27,188 nucleotides of DNA from Candidatus Neoanaerotignum tabaqchaliae (lineage in GTDB: Bacteria; Bacillota; Clostridia; Lachnospirales; Anaerotignaceae): assembly GCA_904420235.1 (NCBI GenBank), contig CAJFUS010000051.1, forward strand, positions 1-27,188. Direction: 5' to 3'. The notes under the pieces were generated by a model, which was not told the DNA's origin, did not search any database, and saw nothing but the letters and a program-made list of their open reading frames with translations. Both the position numbers and the translations under genes were made by a program. The stretch's first letter is position 1. Every line of letters begins with the position of its first letter. Of the stretch, positions 13,899 to 22,820 are shown one piece after another.

Positions 13899-14855
13899 TC
13901 AGTGCTTAAGCATTGTTGCGCCGATTATTACGGCGTCATAGTCAATGTCGCACATTAATATTTTTGTTTTTTTGTCTTCCTCATACTGCCCAAATGTCTT
14001 CTCAGCTACAAGCTCAGCTACATCATTAATAAAATCTCTGCCAAGCTTTCTTATTTTTCCCCCTATGGCTATGGCTTCCGGCTGAAGCACGTTAACTATA
14101 TTTATAAGCCCAAGGGCCATATATTTTTTATAGTTTGCCACTATCTGCGCGGAATACTTATCGCCTCTTTCAGCGGCGTCAAATGGCGTTCTGAAAGACA
14201 TTAAGCGCAAATCGCCGTTAACCATTTTAAACAACAAGCTTTCGGGGTGTCTTATAGCCATAATTCTGGCGTCACGCACAAGTGCGTTTGTTGAAGCGTA
14301 GGCCGCCCAGCAGCCGTTTCTGCCGCACTCGCACTCCTCTCCTTGGAACACCACAACATGATGTCCGAATTCTCCGGCTCCAAAAGCCTTTCCGTTATAA
14401 ATTTTGTCGTCTATTATAATTCCACCGCTTATGGCTGTGCCTATTGTAACTATTACGGTGTTTTTAAGACCTTTTGTCGCTCCTATTCTGCTTTCCGCAA
14501 GGGCATAGCAGTTGGCGTCATTTTCGCATATTATTGGTATATTACTTATATATTTTTTCATCTCATCAGCTATTCTAACATTTTTAAAGCCAAAATAGCT
14601 GGAGTAAATCATAACGCCGTTTTTGTTGTCTATGCTGCCATAGCAGCCTATTCCTATAAAATCTATGTCTTTGTCCATATCCAGCTCAGCTTTTTTAACA
14701 ACACCTATGCAAAGCTGCGCCATATCTCTTATTATTTCCTCAAACTTTCTGTATCTAAGCGTAGGTATTGATTCCTTGAGCAGTATTTTACCTTCACTGT
14801 CAACAATTCCAACTGTTATATATGTCAAATCAAAATTAATTCCCAAGCTATACAT
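13899..14855 (-). CDS. ROK family protein (sugar kinase-like)
   Basis: 318 residues. ROK features: the catalytic-loop region CENDANCYALAE near 110-121; TIGTAISGGIIIDDKIYNG; and the zinc site GHHVVVFQGEECECGRNGCW with one His and three Cys. There is no N-terminal helix-turn-helix, so it is not a NagC/XylR-type repressor. The first phosphate-binding motif, usually DxGGT, reads GINFDLTYITVGIVD and lacks the glycines. The kinase role (often annotated glucokinase in this gene order) is therefore likely but not certain. GGAGG precedes ATG 14855. It lies 22 nt downstream of hprK. Confidence 0.85.
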   Translation of the reverse strand: MYSLGINFDLTYITVGIVDSEGKILLKESIPTLRYRKFEEIIRDMAQLCIGVVKKAELDMDKDIDFIGIGCYGSIDNKNGVMIYSSYFGFKNVRIADEMKKYISNIPIICENDANCYALAESRIGATKGLKNTVIVTIGTAISGGIIIDDKIYNGKAFGAGEFGHHVVVFQGEECECGRNGCWAAYASTNALVRDARIMAIRHPESLLFKMVNGDLRLMSFRTPFDAAERGDKYSAQIVANYKKYMALGLINIVNVLQPEAIAIGGKIRKLGRDFINDVAELVAEKTFGQYEEDKKTKILMCDIDYDAVIIGATMLKH

Positions 14856-14877
14856 ATCTACACCTCCATAGACATAA

Positions 14878-15804
14878 TCAATCTTCGTTTTTCAAAGCCT
14901 TAAGCCTTTCATTAAGCTTTTCCTCAGCGCTTTCAGAACCCATAAATCTGTTACGCACATTCATAGCCGCCACCTCACATATAACGGCAGTGTTCCTTCC
15001 TGGTCTTACAGGTATTGTGTTGCATAAAACCTCAAGGCCAAGTATATTGTAATACTCGTCATTAAGCCCAAGCTTTGTATACACTTTTCCGGCTTCCCAC
15101 ATCTCCAGCTTTATAACAAGGTCAATGTTTTTTATCTGCTTTACAGAGCCTACTCCAAAAAGCTCCTTAACGTCTATTATACCTATTCCCCTTATCTCTA
15201 TAAAATGCTTTATAAGCTCTGGACATGTTCCTTGAAGAGTATCATAGGATATTTTTTTTATCTCAACGGCGTCATCGGCCACAAGCCTGTGTCCTCTTTT
15301 TATAAGCTCAAGAGCCGTTTCGCTTTTGCCTATTCCGCTGTCGCCTATTATAAGCACCCCAACGCCGTATATATCAACAAGTACACCATGAATTGTTACT
15401 CTTTCAGACAGCTCATTTTTAAGCCACCTTGTAACATTTTCAATAAAATCGTACTCCGGCTTATCGGTTCTGAATACCGGCACTCCGAACTCGCTGGCAA
15501 AAATGCGTATTTCCGGAAATATCTCAAGGCCATGGCAAACTATAAGACATGGAAACTTATATGAAAAAAGCTGCCTTAAAACCTGCTCCCTAAAAATCGG
15601 CTCCAGCTTTTCAAGATAAGCGTGCTCAACAAGCCCCATAACCTGAACGGCATCATTTTCAAAATAATCAAAAAATCCCGCCAGCTGCAACGCTGGTCTG
15701 TTTAAAGCGAAATTTGTTATTTTTATGCCGTCAAGGCTTATTTCCTCAATTTCATTCTTAAGCCTGAACTCCTTTACAAGTTTTTTAACGGGAATAGAAT
15801 ACAT
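14878..15804 (-). CDS. hprK: HPr kinase/phosphorylase
   Basis: 308 residues, normal length. It phosphorylates and dephosphorylates the regulatory Ser of HPr and Crh according to energy state. P-loop GDSGIGKS at 154-161, preceded by the catalytic His139 of VTIHGVLVD; RGHRLVADDAVEI; and the HprK signature IRGIGIIDVKELFGVGSVK. A TTG at 15819 opens a longer frame, but its codons contain the GGAGG that serves ATG 15804, so 15804 is used. A probable substrate, the His-less HPr at 10867-11109, ends the same gene run. A candidate promoter is at 15968-15940. Confidence 0.95.
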   Translation of the reverse strand: MYSIPVKKLVKEFRLKNEIEEISLDGIKITNFALNRPALQLAGFFDYFENDAVQVMGLVEHAYLEKLEPIFREQVLRQLFSYKFPCLIVCHGLEIFPEIRIFASEFGVPVFRTDKPEYDFIENVTRWLKNELSERVTIHGVLVDIYGVGVLIIGDSGIGKSETALELIKRGHRLVADDAVEIKKISYDTLQGTCPELIKHFIEIRGIGIIDVKELFGVGSVKQIKNIDLVIKLEMWEAGKVYTKLGLNDEYYNILGLEVLCNTIPVRPGRNTAVICEVAAMNVRNRFMGSESAEEKLNERLKALKNED

Positions 15805-15939
15805 TTTAAATACCTCCAAAAGCTTTTTAAGCCTTACATGTAATCAATTCACTTTTTGCGCCATTAAACGGCCGTTATAAAGCTGAAATTTAATATATTT
15901 ACACAATTAAATTTTTCTAACAAGAATATTAACACACAC

Positions 15940-15968
15940 ATTATACAAAATCAAACATTATTCGTCAT
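15940..15968 (-). promoter_or_regulatory. Candidate promoter of the hprK cluster
   Basis: Minus strand: -35-like ATGACG (15968-15963), 17-nt spacer, perfect -10 TATAAT (15945-15940). It would give a leader of about 130 nt, which contains the 10-bp palindrome AACGGCCGTT (15867-15876). I see no riboswitch or terminator in that leader. Confidence 0.4.
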
Positions 15969-15972
15969 TTAT

Positions 15973-17838
15973 TCATTTAATGTCAGGATTTTGCTGTCTG
16001 AAAAAGCTGTATACAGCCTCGGCCGAAGGTATATTCATTCCCTCCACCTCTAAAAGCTCTTCCACCTCGGCATTTTTAATGCTTTCTATGTCACCAAAAT
16101 GCTTTAGGAGAGCTTTGCGCCGCACACTTCCAATAGTTGGTATATGATTTAAAACAGAGTCTATTTGTGAGGATTCCCTGAGCTTTCTATGATACTCTAT
16201 GGCAAACCGATGAACCTCGTCCTGTATTCTTGTGGCAAGCTTAAATCCCTCGGAATTAGAGGGAAGATATATTTCTTTTCCTTTGTATAAAATTCCCTTT
16301 GTTCTGTGTCTATCGTCTTTAAACATGCCGCACACAGGTATGTTAAGACCAAAAGACATAAGAACTGTTTCCGCGGCTTTAACTTGTGGCTTTCCGCCAT
16401 CCATCATAATAAGGTCCGGAAGGCGGGCAAAACCTCCGTTCTTTTTGTCCATACTGTCCTTTATACCGTGATTTATGCGCCTTGTAAGAACCTCCTGCAT
16501 ACTGGCAAAATCGTTGGCGCCAATAACACTTTTTATTTTAAATTTTCTGTAATCGCTTCTTTTTGGCCTGCCGTTTTCAAACACAACCATTGCCCCAACG
16601 GAGTGAAACCCCTGTATGTCAGAAATATCATATGCCTCTATTCTTTCGGGAACTTTTTTAAGGCCAAGAGCTGTGCTTATCTCGCTAACAGCGCCTTTTG
16701 TTCTTGACTCATCCCGTTTCATTTTTTCCCCAAACTGCTCAAATGTTATGGAAGCATTTTTATAGGCCAGCTCAACAAGCTGTTTTTTTTCTCCCCTTAC
16801 GGGAACAGTTACAGTTACCTTGCTTCCTTTAAGCTGTGATAAAAAATCAATTACTATCTGTCTTTCTTCTTCAACAAGTTCTTCCGAAAGTATAAGCTCT
16901 TTAGGTATAAATGCTGTTCCACTGTAAAACTGCTTAACAAATTCCGTTATAATCTCGTTGCGACTCATTCCCTCAGTATTATTTATAAGAAAATGCTCTC
17001 GGCCAACCATTTTCCCGCCCCGCATGAAAAATACCTGTATAAGAGCGTCGTCAAAGGCTCTTACAAAGGCTATAACATCACTGTCATTAATGCCTGTGTT
17101 AGACATTTTTTGTCGTTCCTCTATGCTTTTTATGTTTTTTATCTTATCCCTGTATGCAGCCGCCGTTTCAAAATCCAAATTTTCTGCGGCTTTTTCCATT
17201 TTTTCCTGCATTTTTTTAATTATGTCGTTATGCTTTCCATCAAGAAAATCCACTGCCTCGTCAACAAACTTTTTGTATTCCTCGCTGCTTATTTTACCAT
17301 CACATGGGGCGCTGCATTGGCCTATATGGTAATTAAGGCATGGCCTTTCCTTTCCTATATCCCTTGGCAGCACCTTTTTGCATTTTCTTAAGGGCCACAT
17401 TTTATTTATCATCTCAACTGTTTCTCTAACTGCATAGGCGTCAGTTATAGGGCCGAAATATTTTGCTCCGTCTTTATTTATTTTCCTTACAGTTAAAACT
17501 CTTGGGAAATCTTCATTAACTGTAACCTTAATATAAGGATACATTTTGTCATCCTTAAGCATTATGTTATATTTCGGCCGGTGCTCCTTAATAAGGTTGC
17601 ACTCCAGTATAAGAGCCTCCATTTCAGTATCCGTAACAATATACTCAAACTCGGCTATATGGCTGACCATGCTTATTACCTTGGGAGAATGGTTTTTGCT
17701 GCTTTGAAAATATTGTCTCACCCTGTTTTTAAGGCTTACGGCCTTGCCTACATAAATTATCTCGTCGTTTGAGTTTTTCATTATGTAAACTCCCGGCTTT
17801 GACGGAAGTTTTTTAAGTTCTTCTTTTATATCAAACAT
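15973..17838 (-). CDS. uvrC: UvrABC excinuclease subunit C
   Basis: 621 residues. Nucleotide excision repair nuclease that makes both incisions around a lesion with UvrB. GIY-YIG domain at the N terminus (KPGVYIMKNSNDEIIYVGKA), a cysteine set near 150-180 (CKKVLPRDIGKERPC, CSAPC), a UVR domain (MEKAAENLDFETAAAYRDKI), an RNase H-like C-terminal nuclease (EAYDISDIQG, LIMMDGGKPQVKAA) and helix-hairpin-helix motifs at the end. GTG at 17850 opens the frame, but ATG 17838 has the SD-like GTGGTGAT and the standard beginning (MFDIKEELKKLPSKPGVY). It is divergent from spoVB; hprK follows after 168 nt. Confidence 0.95.
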   Translation of the reverse strand: MFDIKEELKKLPSKPGVYIMKNSNDEIIYVGKAVSLKNRVRQYFQSSKNHSPKVISMVSHIAEFEYIVTDTEMEALILECNLIKEHRPKYNIMLKDDKMYPYIKVTVNEDFPRVLTVRKINKDGAKYFGPITDAYAVRETVEMINKMWPLRKCKKVLPRDIGKERPCLNYHIGQCSAPCDGKISSEEYKKFVDEAVDFLDGKHNDIIKKMQEKMEKAAENLDFETAAAYRDKIKNIKSIEERQKMSNTGINDSDVIAFVRAFDDALIQVFFMRGGKMVGREHFLINNTEGMSRNEIITEFVKQFYSGTAFIPKELILSEELVEEERQIVIDFLSQLKGSKVTVTVPVRGEKKQLVELAYKNASITFEQFGEKMKRDESRTKGAVSEISTALGLKKVPERIEAYDISDIQGFHSVGAMVVFENGRPKRSDYRKFKIKSVIGANDFASMQEVLTRRINHGIKDSMDKKNGGFARLPDLIMMDGGKPQVKAAETVLMSFGLNIPVCGMFKDDRHRTKGILYKGKEIYLPSNSEGFKLATRIQDEVHRFAIEYHRKLRESSQIDSVLNHIPTIGSVRRKALLKHFGDIESIKNAEVEELLEVEGMNIPSAEAVYSFFRQQNPDIK

Positions 17839-17870
17839 AATTATCACCACAAATTAATAAAATTAAAAAC

Positions 17871-17901
17871 CATACTTTTATTTCTAAAACCCTCATAAAA
17901 T
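17871..17901 (+). promoter_or_regulatory. Possible sigma-E-like promoter of spoVB
   Basis: CATACTT (17871-17877) and CATAAAAT (17894-17901), 16 nt apart, resemble the sporulation sigma-E pattern (ATATT near -35, CATACAAT near -10). Bacillus spoVB belongs to the sigma-E regulon. The spacing is slightly long and the match is modest, so this is tentative. Confidence 0.3.
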
Positions 17902-17929
17902 ATAACAAATATAAGAAAGGACAGATATA

Positions 17930-19468
17930 ATGTATAAAAAAAGCTTTGCCATTGGCTGTGCCATACTTATGCTGTCAAATATAATAACAAGATTTATGGG
18001 ATTTTACTACCGCATACTTATGTCAAAAACCATAGGTGCCGAGGCCATAGGCCTTTACCAGCTTATAATGCCTCTTTACATATTATGCTATTCCTTAACG
18101 GCTTCCGGAATAACAACCACAATATCAAAGCTTACGGCAGAAGAAACGGCAAAAAGAAATGACCAAAACGCTGCGGTAATACTTAGGGTATCTATTTTTA
18201 TAACTCTTTCTTTAAGCCTTGCCGTAAGTTTTTTTATGTACTTCAACTCAGGATACATTTCTTCTGAATTCATAAAAGACTCCCGCAGTGCTCTTCCAAT
18301 CAAGATACTAAGTCTTTGCTTTCCTTTTATGGCCGTATGCTCATGTATAAAGGGCTATTTTTTAGGAAAGCAAAGCAATATATTTCCGGCTATGGCCCAG
18401 ATATTTGAGCAGCTTATAAGAATGCTGTCACTTATGGCCATAACAGGCGCATACAGTCCAACAAACATAAGCGAAGCCTGCGCCGCAGCGGCCACAGCAG
18501 TTGTAATGGGCGAAATTTTCTCATTTTTACTTACAGTTTTTTTCCTGTTTTCATCTCACAGCAAAAAAACATCGTGCGCAGGCCCAAAGCTTGGAAAAAT
18601 TTCAGCCTTCAAAAAAATATCGCATATGGCTCTTCCCCTTACATCCTCAAGAGCAGCCTCGTCATTTTTATCCGCCATTGAAAATATACTTATTCCCTTA
18701 AGACTTTCAATGTACCCAAAATCAACAAATGCCCTTTCACAATACGGAAATCTGACAGGACTTATAATGCCTCTTGTGCATTTTCCGTCCTCTCTGCTTT
18801 CAGCGGTATCCGTAAGCATGATTCCGGCAATATCAAAACAAAGAACGGTTAAAAATCAAATTTCGGCACAAAACACAATAAATAAAAGCATTTGCTTCAC
18901 AGCGGCTGTTTCCTGCGGTTCATCTCTTTTCTTTTATGTGTTCTCGAACGAGATTTGCTCTATAATATACTCATTGCCGGAGCTTGGAACAATGCTTAAA
19001 ATGCTTTCAGTCCTTTGTCCTATTATGTATATGCATATAACATTGAATGGAATTTTAAACAGCCTTGGAAAGCATTTTTATTTGTTTATAAACGGTATAA
19101 TATCATCCTTTGTAAATATCGGCTTCATATACTTTTTTATGCCGAAAGTAGGTGTAGACGCCTTTTTATATGGAGCTCTTTTCTCTTCCCTCTCAGGCGT
19201 TATACCGGCACTTATAATATCTGGAAAATACTTTCATATAAAGCGGATTACAGCAAAATATTTTACTATATGCTTTATATGCGCAATTTTTTCTTCCATA
19301 ACCGGAAAATATATAATAGGGCGCATTAACTGCGTCAACATATACGGCCAAATGATATCAATGATGGCCACCTATTTTTTCAGCCTTATTATAACAGGGG
19401 TAGTATCTGATATAACAGGATTTAGCGTTAGCCGTTTTTGTCAAAAAAGGCCTCTGTCTTTAAAGTAA
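17930..19468 (+). CDS. spoVB: SpoVB-like polysaccharide/lipid flippase (MOP superfamily)
   Basis: 512 residues, mostly hydrophobic, with a pattern of about 14 membrane helices. The start IGCAILMLSNIITRFMGFYYRILMSKTIGAEAIGLYQLIMPLY is characteristic of SpoVB and related flippases of the MATE/MVF (MOP) superfamily. These move lipid-linked wall or spore cortex precursors. AAAGGA precedes the ATG. The Firmicutes paralogues (SpoVB, YkvU, MurJ-like/Amj relatives) are hard to separate by eye, so the gene name is the best guess. It stands as a single gene, divergent from uvrC. Confidence 0.85.
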   Translation: MYKKSFAIGCAILMLSNIITRFMGFYYRILMSKTIGAEAIGLYQLIMPLYILCYSLTASGITTTISKLTAEETAKRNDQNAAVILRVSIFITLSLSLAVSFFMYFNSGYISSEFIKDSRSALPIKILSLCFPFMAVCSCIKGYFLGKQSNIFPAMAQIFEQLIRMLSLMAITGAYSPTNISEACAAAATAVVMGEIFSFLLTVFFLFSSHSKKTSCAGPKLGKISAFKKISHMALPLTSSRAASSFLSAIENILIPLRLSMYPKSTNALSQYGNLTGLIMPLVHFPSSLLSAVSVSMIPAISKQRTVKNQISAQNTINKSICFTAAVSCGSSLFFYVFSNEICSIIYSLPELGTMLKMLSVLCPIMYMHITLNGILNSLGKHFYLFINGIISSFVNIGFIYFFMPKVGVDAFLYGALFSSLSGVIPALIISGKYFHIKRITAKYFTICFICAIFSSITGKYIIGRINCVNIYGQMISMMATYFFSLIITGVVSDITGFSVSRFCQKRPLSLK

Positions 19469-19603
19469 TTATTTTTATTAAAGCTCAATTATCCAATATT
19501 CAGCTGTCAAAAATTTGACTTAAAAGAATAAGTGTATTTTTTATATTTGTCATTTAAAACTCTTTAAATATCAAGTATATTTAATAATTCTATTATACAG
19601 TAA

Positions 19604-19629
19604 AAACAGCGGCATAAAAACCGCTGTTT
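19604..19629. terminator. Bidirectional terminator between spoVB and galT
   Basis: AAACAGCGG (19604-19612) pairs with CCGCTGTTT (19621-19629), 8-nt loop. On the minus strand TTTTTA follows, giving a good terminator for the galT cluster; the plus-strand tract (CTATTATTT) is weaker. The gap 19469-19603 is otherwise featureless AT-rich DNA. Confidence 0.75.
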
Positions 19630-19640
19630 CTATTATTTAA

Positions 19641-20615
19641 CTAATTATTCCTATAAAATTCTGCGGCGGCCTCAGGAAATACAGGATTTATAAAGCATCC
19701 TGTTGAGTATTCAAAACCGGCCAAAGAACCTATACGCGGCAGTATTCTTATATACCAGTGAAATATGCCGTCATTTTTTTTATACATTTTTTCCTGCAAG
19801 CATATATTAAAACTCATATTTTCTCTAATAGCCGAAACTTTTAAAAGCATTTTCCTTAAAAATTCAGACAACGAAAAAAGTTCTTCATCGTTAAGCTCCA
19901 GCATTGACATTACGTGTCTTTTGGGAACTATCCACATCTCAAAACTCTGTCTTGAGGCAAATGGGGTAAATGATATAAAATGCTCATTTTCGTCAACAAT
20001 TCTTTTCCCAATCTGCTTCTCATGCAAATACATATCGCACATTAAACATCTGTCTTTTTCATTTTTATACGCCCTAAACGCTTCTGCGGCTTTTTCCTGT
20101 TCTTTTGGTATAACCGGCACGCCCATTATCTGCCAATGGGAATGGGCTATTGACGCTCCTGCCATTGGTCCGTTATTTTTAAATATTTGAACATATTTTA
20201 TTCCCGGCATACTTGAAATAACTTTGAGTCTTTCCTTAAACACAGTAAAAAGTCTATACAAATGTTCATTTGAAAACTCTCTTATATCTTCTGTGTGGTT
20301 TGGCGTATCCACAACCACCTCATGTATTCCTTTGCCGTGCATATCTTCATAAAAATCATCTTTTTCGCATATACCGTCAGAAAAATCAAGAGCCGGATAT
20401 ATATTGTTAAAAACTCTTATCTCCCATTTCCCGTCATCTGGAAAACTTAATATAGTTGGCGGGGTCATATTCTCGTTTCCCGGACAAAATGGGCATTTTA
20501 TATCGCTGTTTTCCTCAACCGAGTGTCTGTGTTTATAAGCATACGGCTTATCCTTTCTGTTAGAGGCGAATATTACCCACTCACCTGAAAATATGTCTTT
20601 TCTCATCTGTGACAA
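19641..20615 (-). CDS. galT: Galactose-1-phosphate uridylyltransferase (HIT superfamily)
   Basis: 324 residues. Leloir-type enzyme that transfers UMP between UDP-glucose and galactose-1-phosphate. Zinc-binding CPFC at 41-44; the active-site motif HSHWQ at 158-162 with His160 as the uridylylated residue; a C-terminal domain with a second CLMC pair and GIFHWYIRILPR. Close relatives act on ADP-glucose or other sugar phosphates, so the substrate is not certain. Start: TTG at 20615 (4-nt spacing from GGGGTGA) or ATG at 20606 (13 nt); neither is ideal. It is the last gene of the polA cluster, 15 nt after the lipoprotein gene. No galK or galE is in the window. Confidence 0.85.
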   Translation of the reverse strand: MSQMRKDIFSGEWVIFASNRKDKPYAYKHRHSVEENSDIKCPFCPGNENMTPPTILSFPDDGKWEIRVFNNIYPALDFSDGICEKDDFYEDMHGKGIHEVVVDTPNHTEDIREFSNEHLYRLFTVFKERLKVISSMPGIKYVQIFKNNGPMAGASIAHSHWQIMGVPVIPKEQEKAAEAFRAYKNEKDRCLMCDMYLHEKQIGKRIVDENEHFISFTPFASRQSFEMWIVPKRHVMSMLELNDEELFSLSEFLRKMLLKVSAIRENMSFNICLQEKMYKKNDGIFHWYIRILPRIGSLAGFEYSTGCFINPVFPEAAAEFYRNN

Positions 20616-20630
20616 AAAATCACCCCATTG

Positions 20631-22238
20631 TTAATTTTCTGCGGAAGAGCCTATTGTCCATGTCTCAATATTTCTAAAACAATCATACGGAATAGGCTCA
20701 AAATTTCCATTTATTCTTCCATTTACCAAAAGCGCCGATTTTCTGAATAAAAGGCTTATATATGGAAGCTCGTCAGCAATTTTAGCCTCTAAATTTGAAT
20801 AGGCGCTTATCATGTCAGATTCGTTTACAGACGTATAGGCAGCGTCAATTAAAGCGTCAACATCGCTGTTTGAGTATGAACCATAATTCAAACCATCATT
20901 GCTTATAGAATGAAACATAAACCCAAAATACGGGTCAATAGACAGCTTCCAGCCACCTATAAACATATCAAAATCGCCGCTTTGAAGCTTTGACATATAT
21001 GTGCTGTAATCAACCGACTCTATTGTCGTTCCAATGCCTATGGTTTTAAGCTCGTCCGAAAGCTTAGAGGCTATCTGGTATCGTTCTTTGCTCTCAGAAT
21101 TAACAAGTATCCTAAAGCTAAGCTCATGTGTTCCGTTTTCGTCTGTTTTGTAAGATATATTATTTACATTGTCGTAAGTATACCCGGCTGCCGTAAGATA
21201 GCTTCTTGCTTCTTCCAAGTCGTACCTTATCAATGGCACGTTGTTATTGTATAGATAACTTGACGGATTTACCGGCGATGATGTTTTAACAGCGTTTGAA
21301 AGATAAACGCTTTCTATTATGTTATCAATAGGAACAGCGCTTGCTATGGCCTTTCTTATGTTTTTATCCTGTAAATCAGCGTTGTTAAAATTAAATCCTA
21401 TAAACTCATAATAATTGTCAGTATAGCTGTACTTCTTTGTTGAGCTGTTAAAGTCATATCTTCCCATGTCGGTTTCGTCCACTATAACACAGTCTGTAAT
21501 TTGCTGGCTGAACGAGTATATATCCGTATCAGAATCAGTTGTCATTTTAACTTCTATACGGCTTATTGACGGCGTGGCACCAAAGCTGTTGGCTGCCGCC
21601 TCAAGTATAAGCTCCTGAGCCGGAACAAACTCAACAAATCTATATGGTCCGCTACCAACGGGAGAAACCTCGTTTTGTTCTGATGAAAAATTATTCTCCG
21701 ACACAACGGGAAAACACATGCTGTATATATTTCCGCTGTATGGCTGATTAAACACAACCTCAAGCGTATATCTGTCAATATATCGTGTCCTTAATATATT
21801 TTGCCCGCATTTATTATATACAGTGTCCTCGGATGAGTTTATTATTGTGTCTATTGAGTAAACAACGTCTCTTGCTGTTATCTCATTTCCGTCATGCCAT
21901 GTAAGGCCGCTTTTTATATTTATTGTAAGAACTGTTCCGCCATCAGTATAAAACCAGCTTTCAGCAATACATGGCTGCGGTTTAAGATTGCTGTCAAGAT
22001 CTATAAGAGGCTTAAACATAAGCCTTAATATCCTGTCAACAGACTCGTCTGTATTTGCAAGCGGATTTAAAGTTGAAGCCGTACGCATAGAAAGCGTAAG
22101 TATATTGCTGCTTTTAACATACTGACTTTGCTGCTCACTGCTGTCAACATTTTGCTCCTGAACAATATTTTCACTTTGCGCCGAGCATGCCGTAAGCAAA
22201 AAAACCGCGGCAATAACGGCGGCAATAACTTTCCTCAT
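20631..22238 (-). CDS. ABC transporter substrate-binding lipoprotein, family 5 (peptide/nickel type)
   Basis: 535 residues. Lipoprotein signal MRKVIAAVIAAVFLLTAC with lipidated Cys18, then a short Gln/Ser-rich linker and an SBP_bac_5 domain (LNPLANTDESVDRILRLMFK, CIAESWFYTDGGTVLTINIK, LTWHDGNEITARDVVYSID). These proteins bind peptides or similar ligands outside the membrane for an ABC importer. No permease or ATPase gene is adjacent, so it is an orphan that must work with a distant transporter or in another role. GGAGG precedes ATG 22238. It follows slt by 12 nt. Confidence 0.92.
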   Translation of the reverse strand: MRKVIAAVIAAVFLLTACSAQSENIVQEQNVDSSEQQSQYVKSSNILTLSMRTASTLNPLANTDESVDRILRLMFKPLIDLDSNLKPQPCIAESWFYTDGGTVLTINIKSGLTWHDGNEITARDVVYSIDTIINSSEDTVYNKCGQNILRTRYIDRYTLEVVFNQPYSGNIYSMCFPVVSENNFSSEQNEVSPVGSGPYRFVEFVPAQELILEAAANSFGATPSISRIEVKMTTDSDTDIYSFSQQITDCVIVDETDMGRYDFNSSTKKYSYTDNYYEFIGFNFNNADLQDKNIRKAIASAVPIDNIIESVYLSNAVKTSSPVNPSSYLYNNNVPLIRYDLEEARSYLTAAGYTYDNVNNISYKTDENGTHELSFRILVNSESKERYQIASKLSDELKTIGIGTTIESVDYSTYMSKLQSGDFDMFIGGWKLSIDPYFGFMFHSISNDGLNYGSYSNSDVDALIDAAYTSVNESDMISAYSNLEAKIADELPYISLLFRKSALLVNGRINGNFEPIPYDCFRNIETWTIGSSAEN

Positions 22239-22250
22239 ATAACCTCCATT

Positions 22251-22820
22251 TTAATTATAAAGATATTCGTACATTTTTTTTGCTGTTTCAACACGTCGTA
22301 CATAATTTTCCGTTTCACCAAAAGGAATTGAGTGAAGATTAACACCGTCGGCCGTATACTCGCTTTTGCTTAACCACCCCGAAACATTGCCGCTTCCGGC
22401 GTTATACGCCGCAAGGGCTGTTGCTTCAGAACCAAACTGGTCAAGCATTTTTCTTAAATACCAACAGCCTATAAGTATGTTGGTTTCCGGCTCAAAAAGC
22501 ATTTCATGCTTGTAGTCATTTATTTTAAGCACTTCGGCGGCCCACAATCCCGTAATTTCAGATATTTGCATAAGTCCTCTGGCGTTTCTTGCCGATATCG
22601 CGTCGCTTTTGAAGCCGCTCTCGCATTTTATTACGGCGTAAACCAAATTTTCATCTAAGTTGTATTCTTTAGAATACGTCTCTACATATGTGCTGAACTT
22701 TTTAGGATAAACAAACTTTCTAAGGGCGGTGTCTTTAAATATGCCAAAAACAAGCACTATAACAACAGCAACTATTGCCGCCTTTAAAAACAACATACAG
22801 CTTTTTGATTTATACGGCAT
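22251..22820 (-). CDS. Lytic murein transglycosylase, Slt type
   Basis: 189 residues. Membrane anchor at about 10-28, then a Slt70-like domain: YAVIKCESGFKSDAISARNARGLMQI with catalytic Glu67, and the later LAAYNAGSGNVSGWL. It cleaves peptidoglycan glycan strands to 1,6-anhydroMurNAc products at the cell surface. Length fits single-domain clostridial members. The start overlaps coaE by 11 nt, implying coupling; its ribosome-binding site (GCAGGTAA) is weak. Confidence 0.93.
   Translation of the reverse strand: MPYKSKSCMLFLKAAIVAVVIVLVFGIFKDTALRKFVYPKKFSTYVETYSKEYNLDENLVYAVIKCESGFKSDAISARNARGLMQISEITGLWAAEVLKINDYKHEMLFEPETNILIGCWYLRKMLDQFGSEATALAAYNAGSGNVSGWLSKSEYTADGVNLHSIPFGETENYVRRVETAKKMYEYLYN

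Noticed and set aside
15867..15876. AACGGCCGTT palindrome in the hprK leader as an operator
   Set aside because: It occurs once in the region, does not overlap the candidate promoter, and resembles no operator I know.
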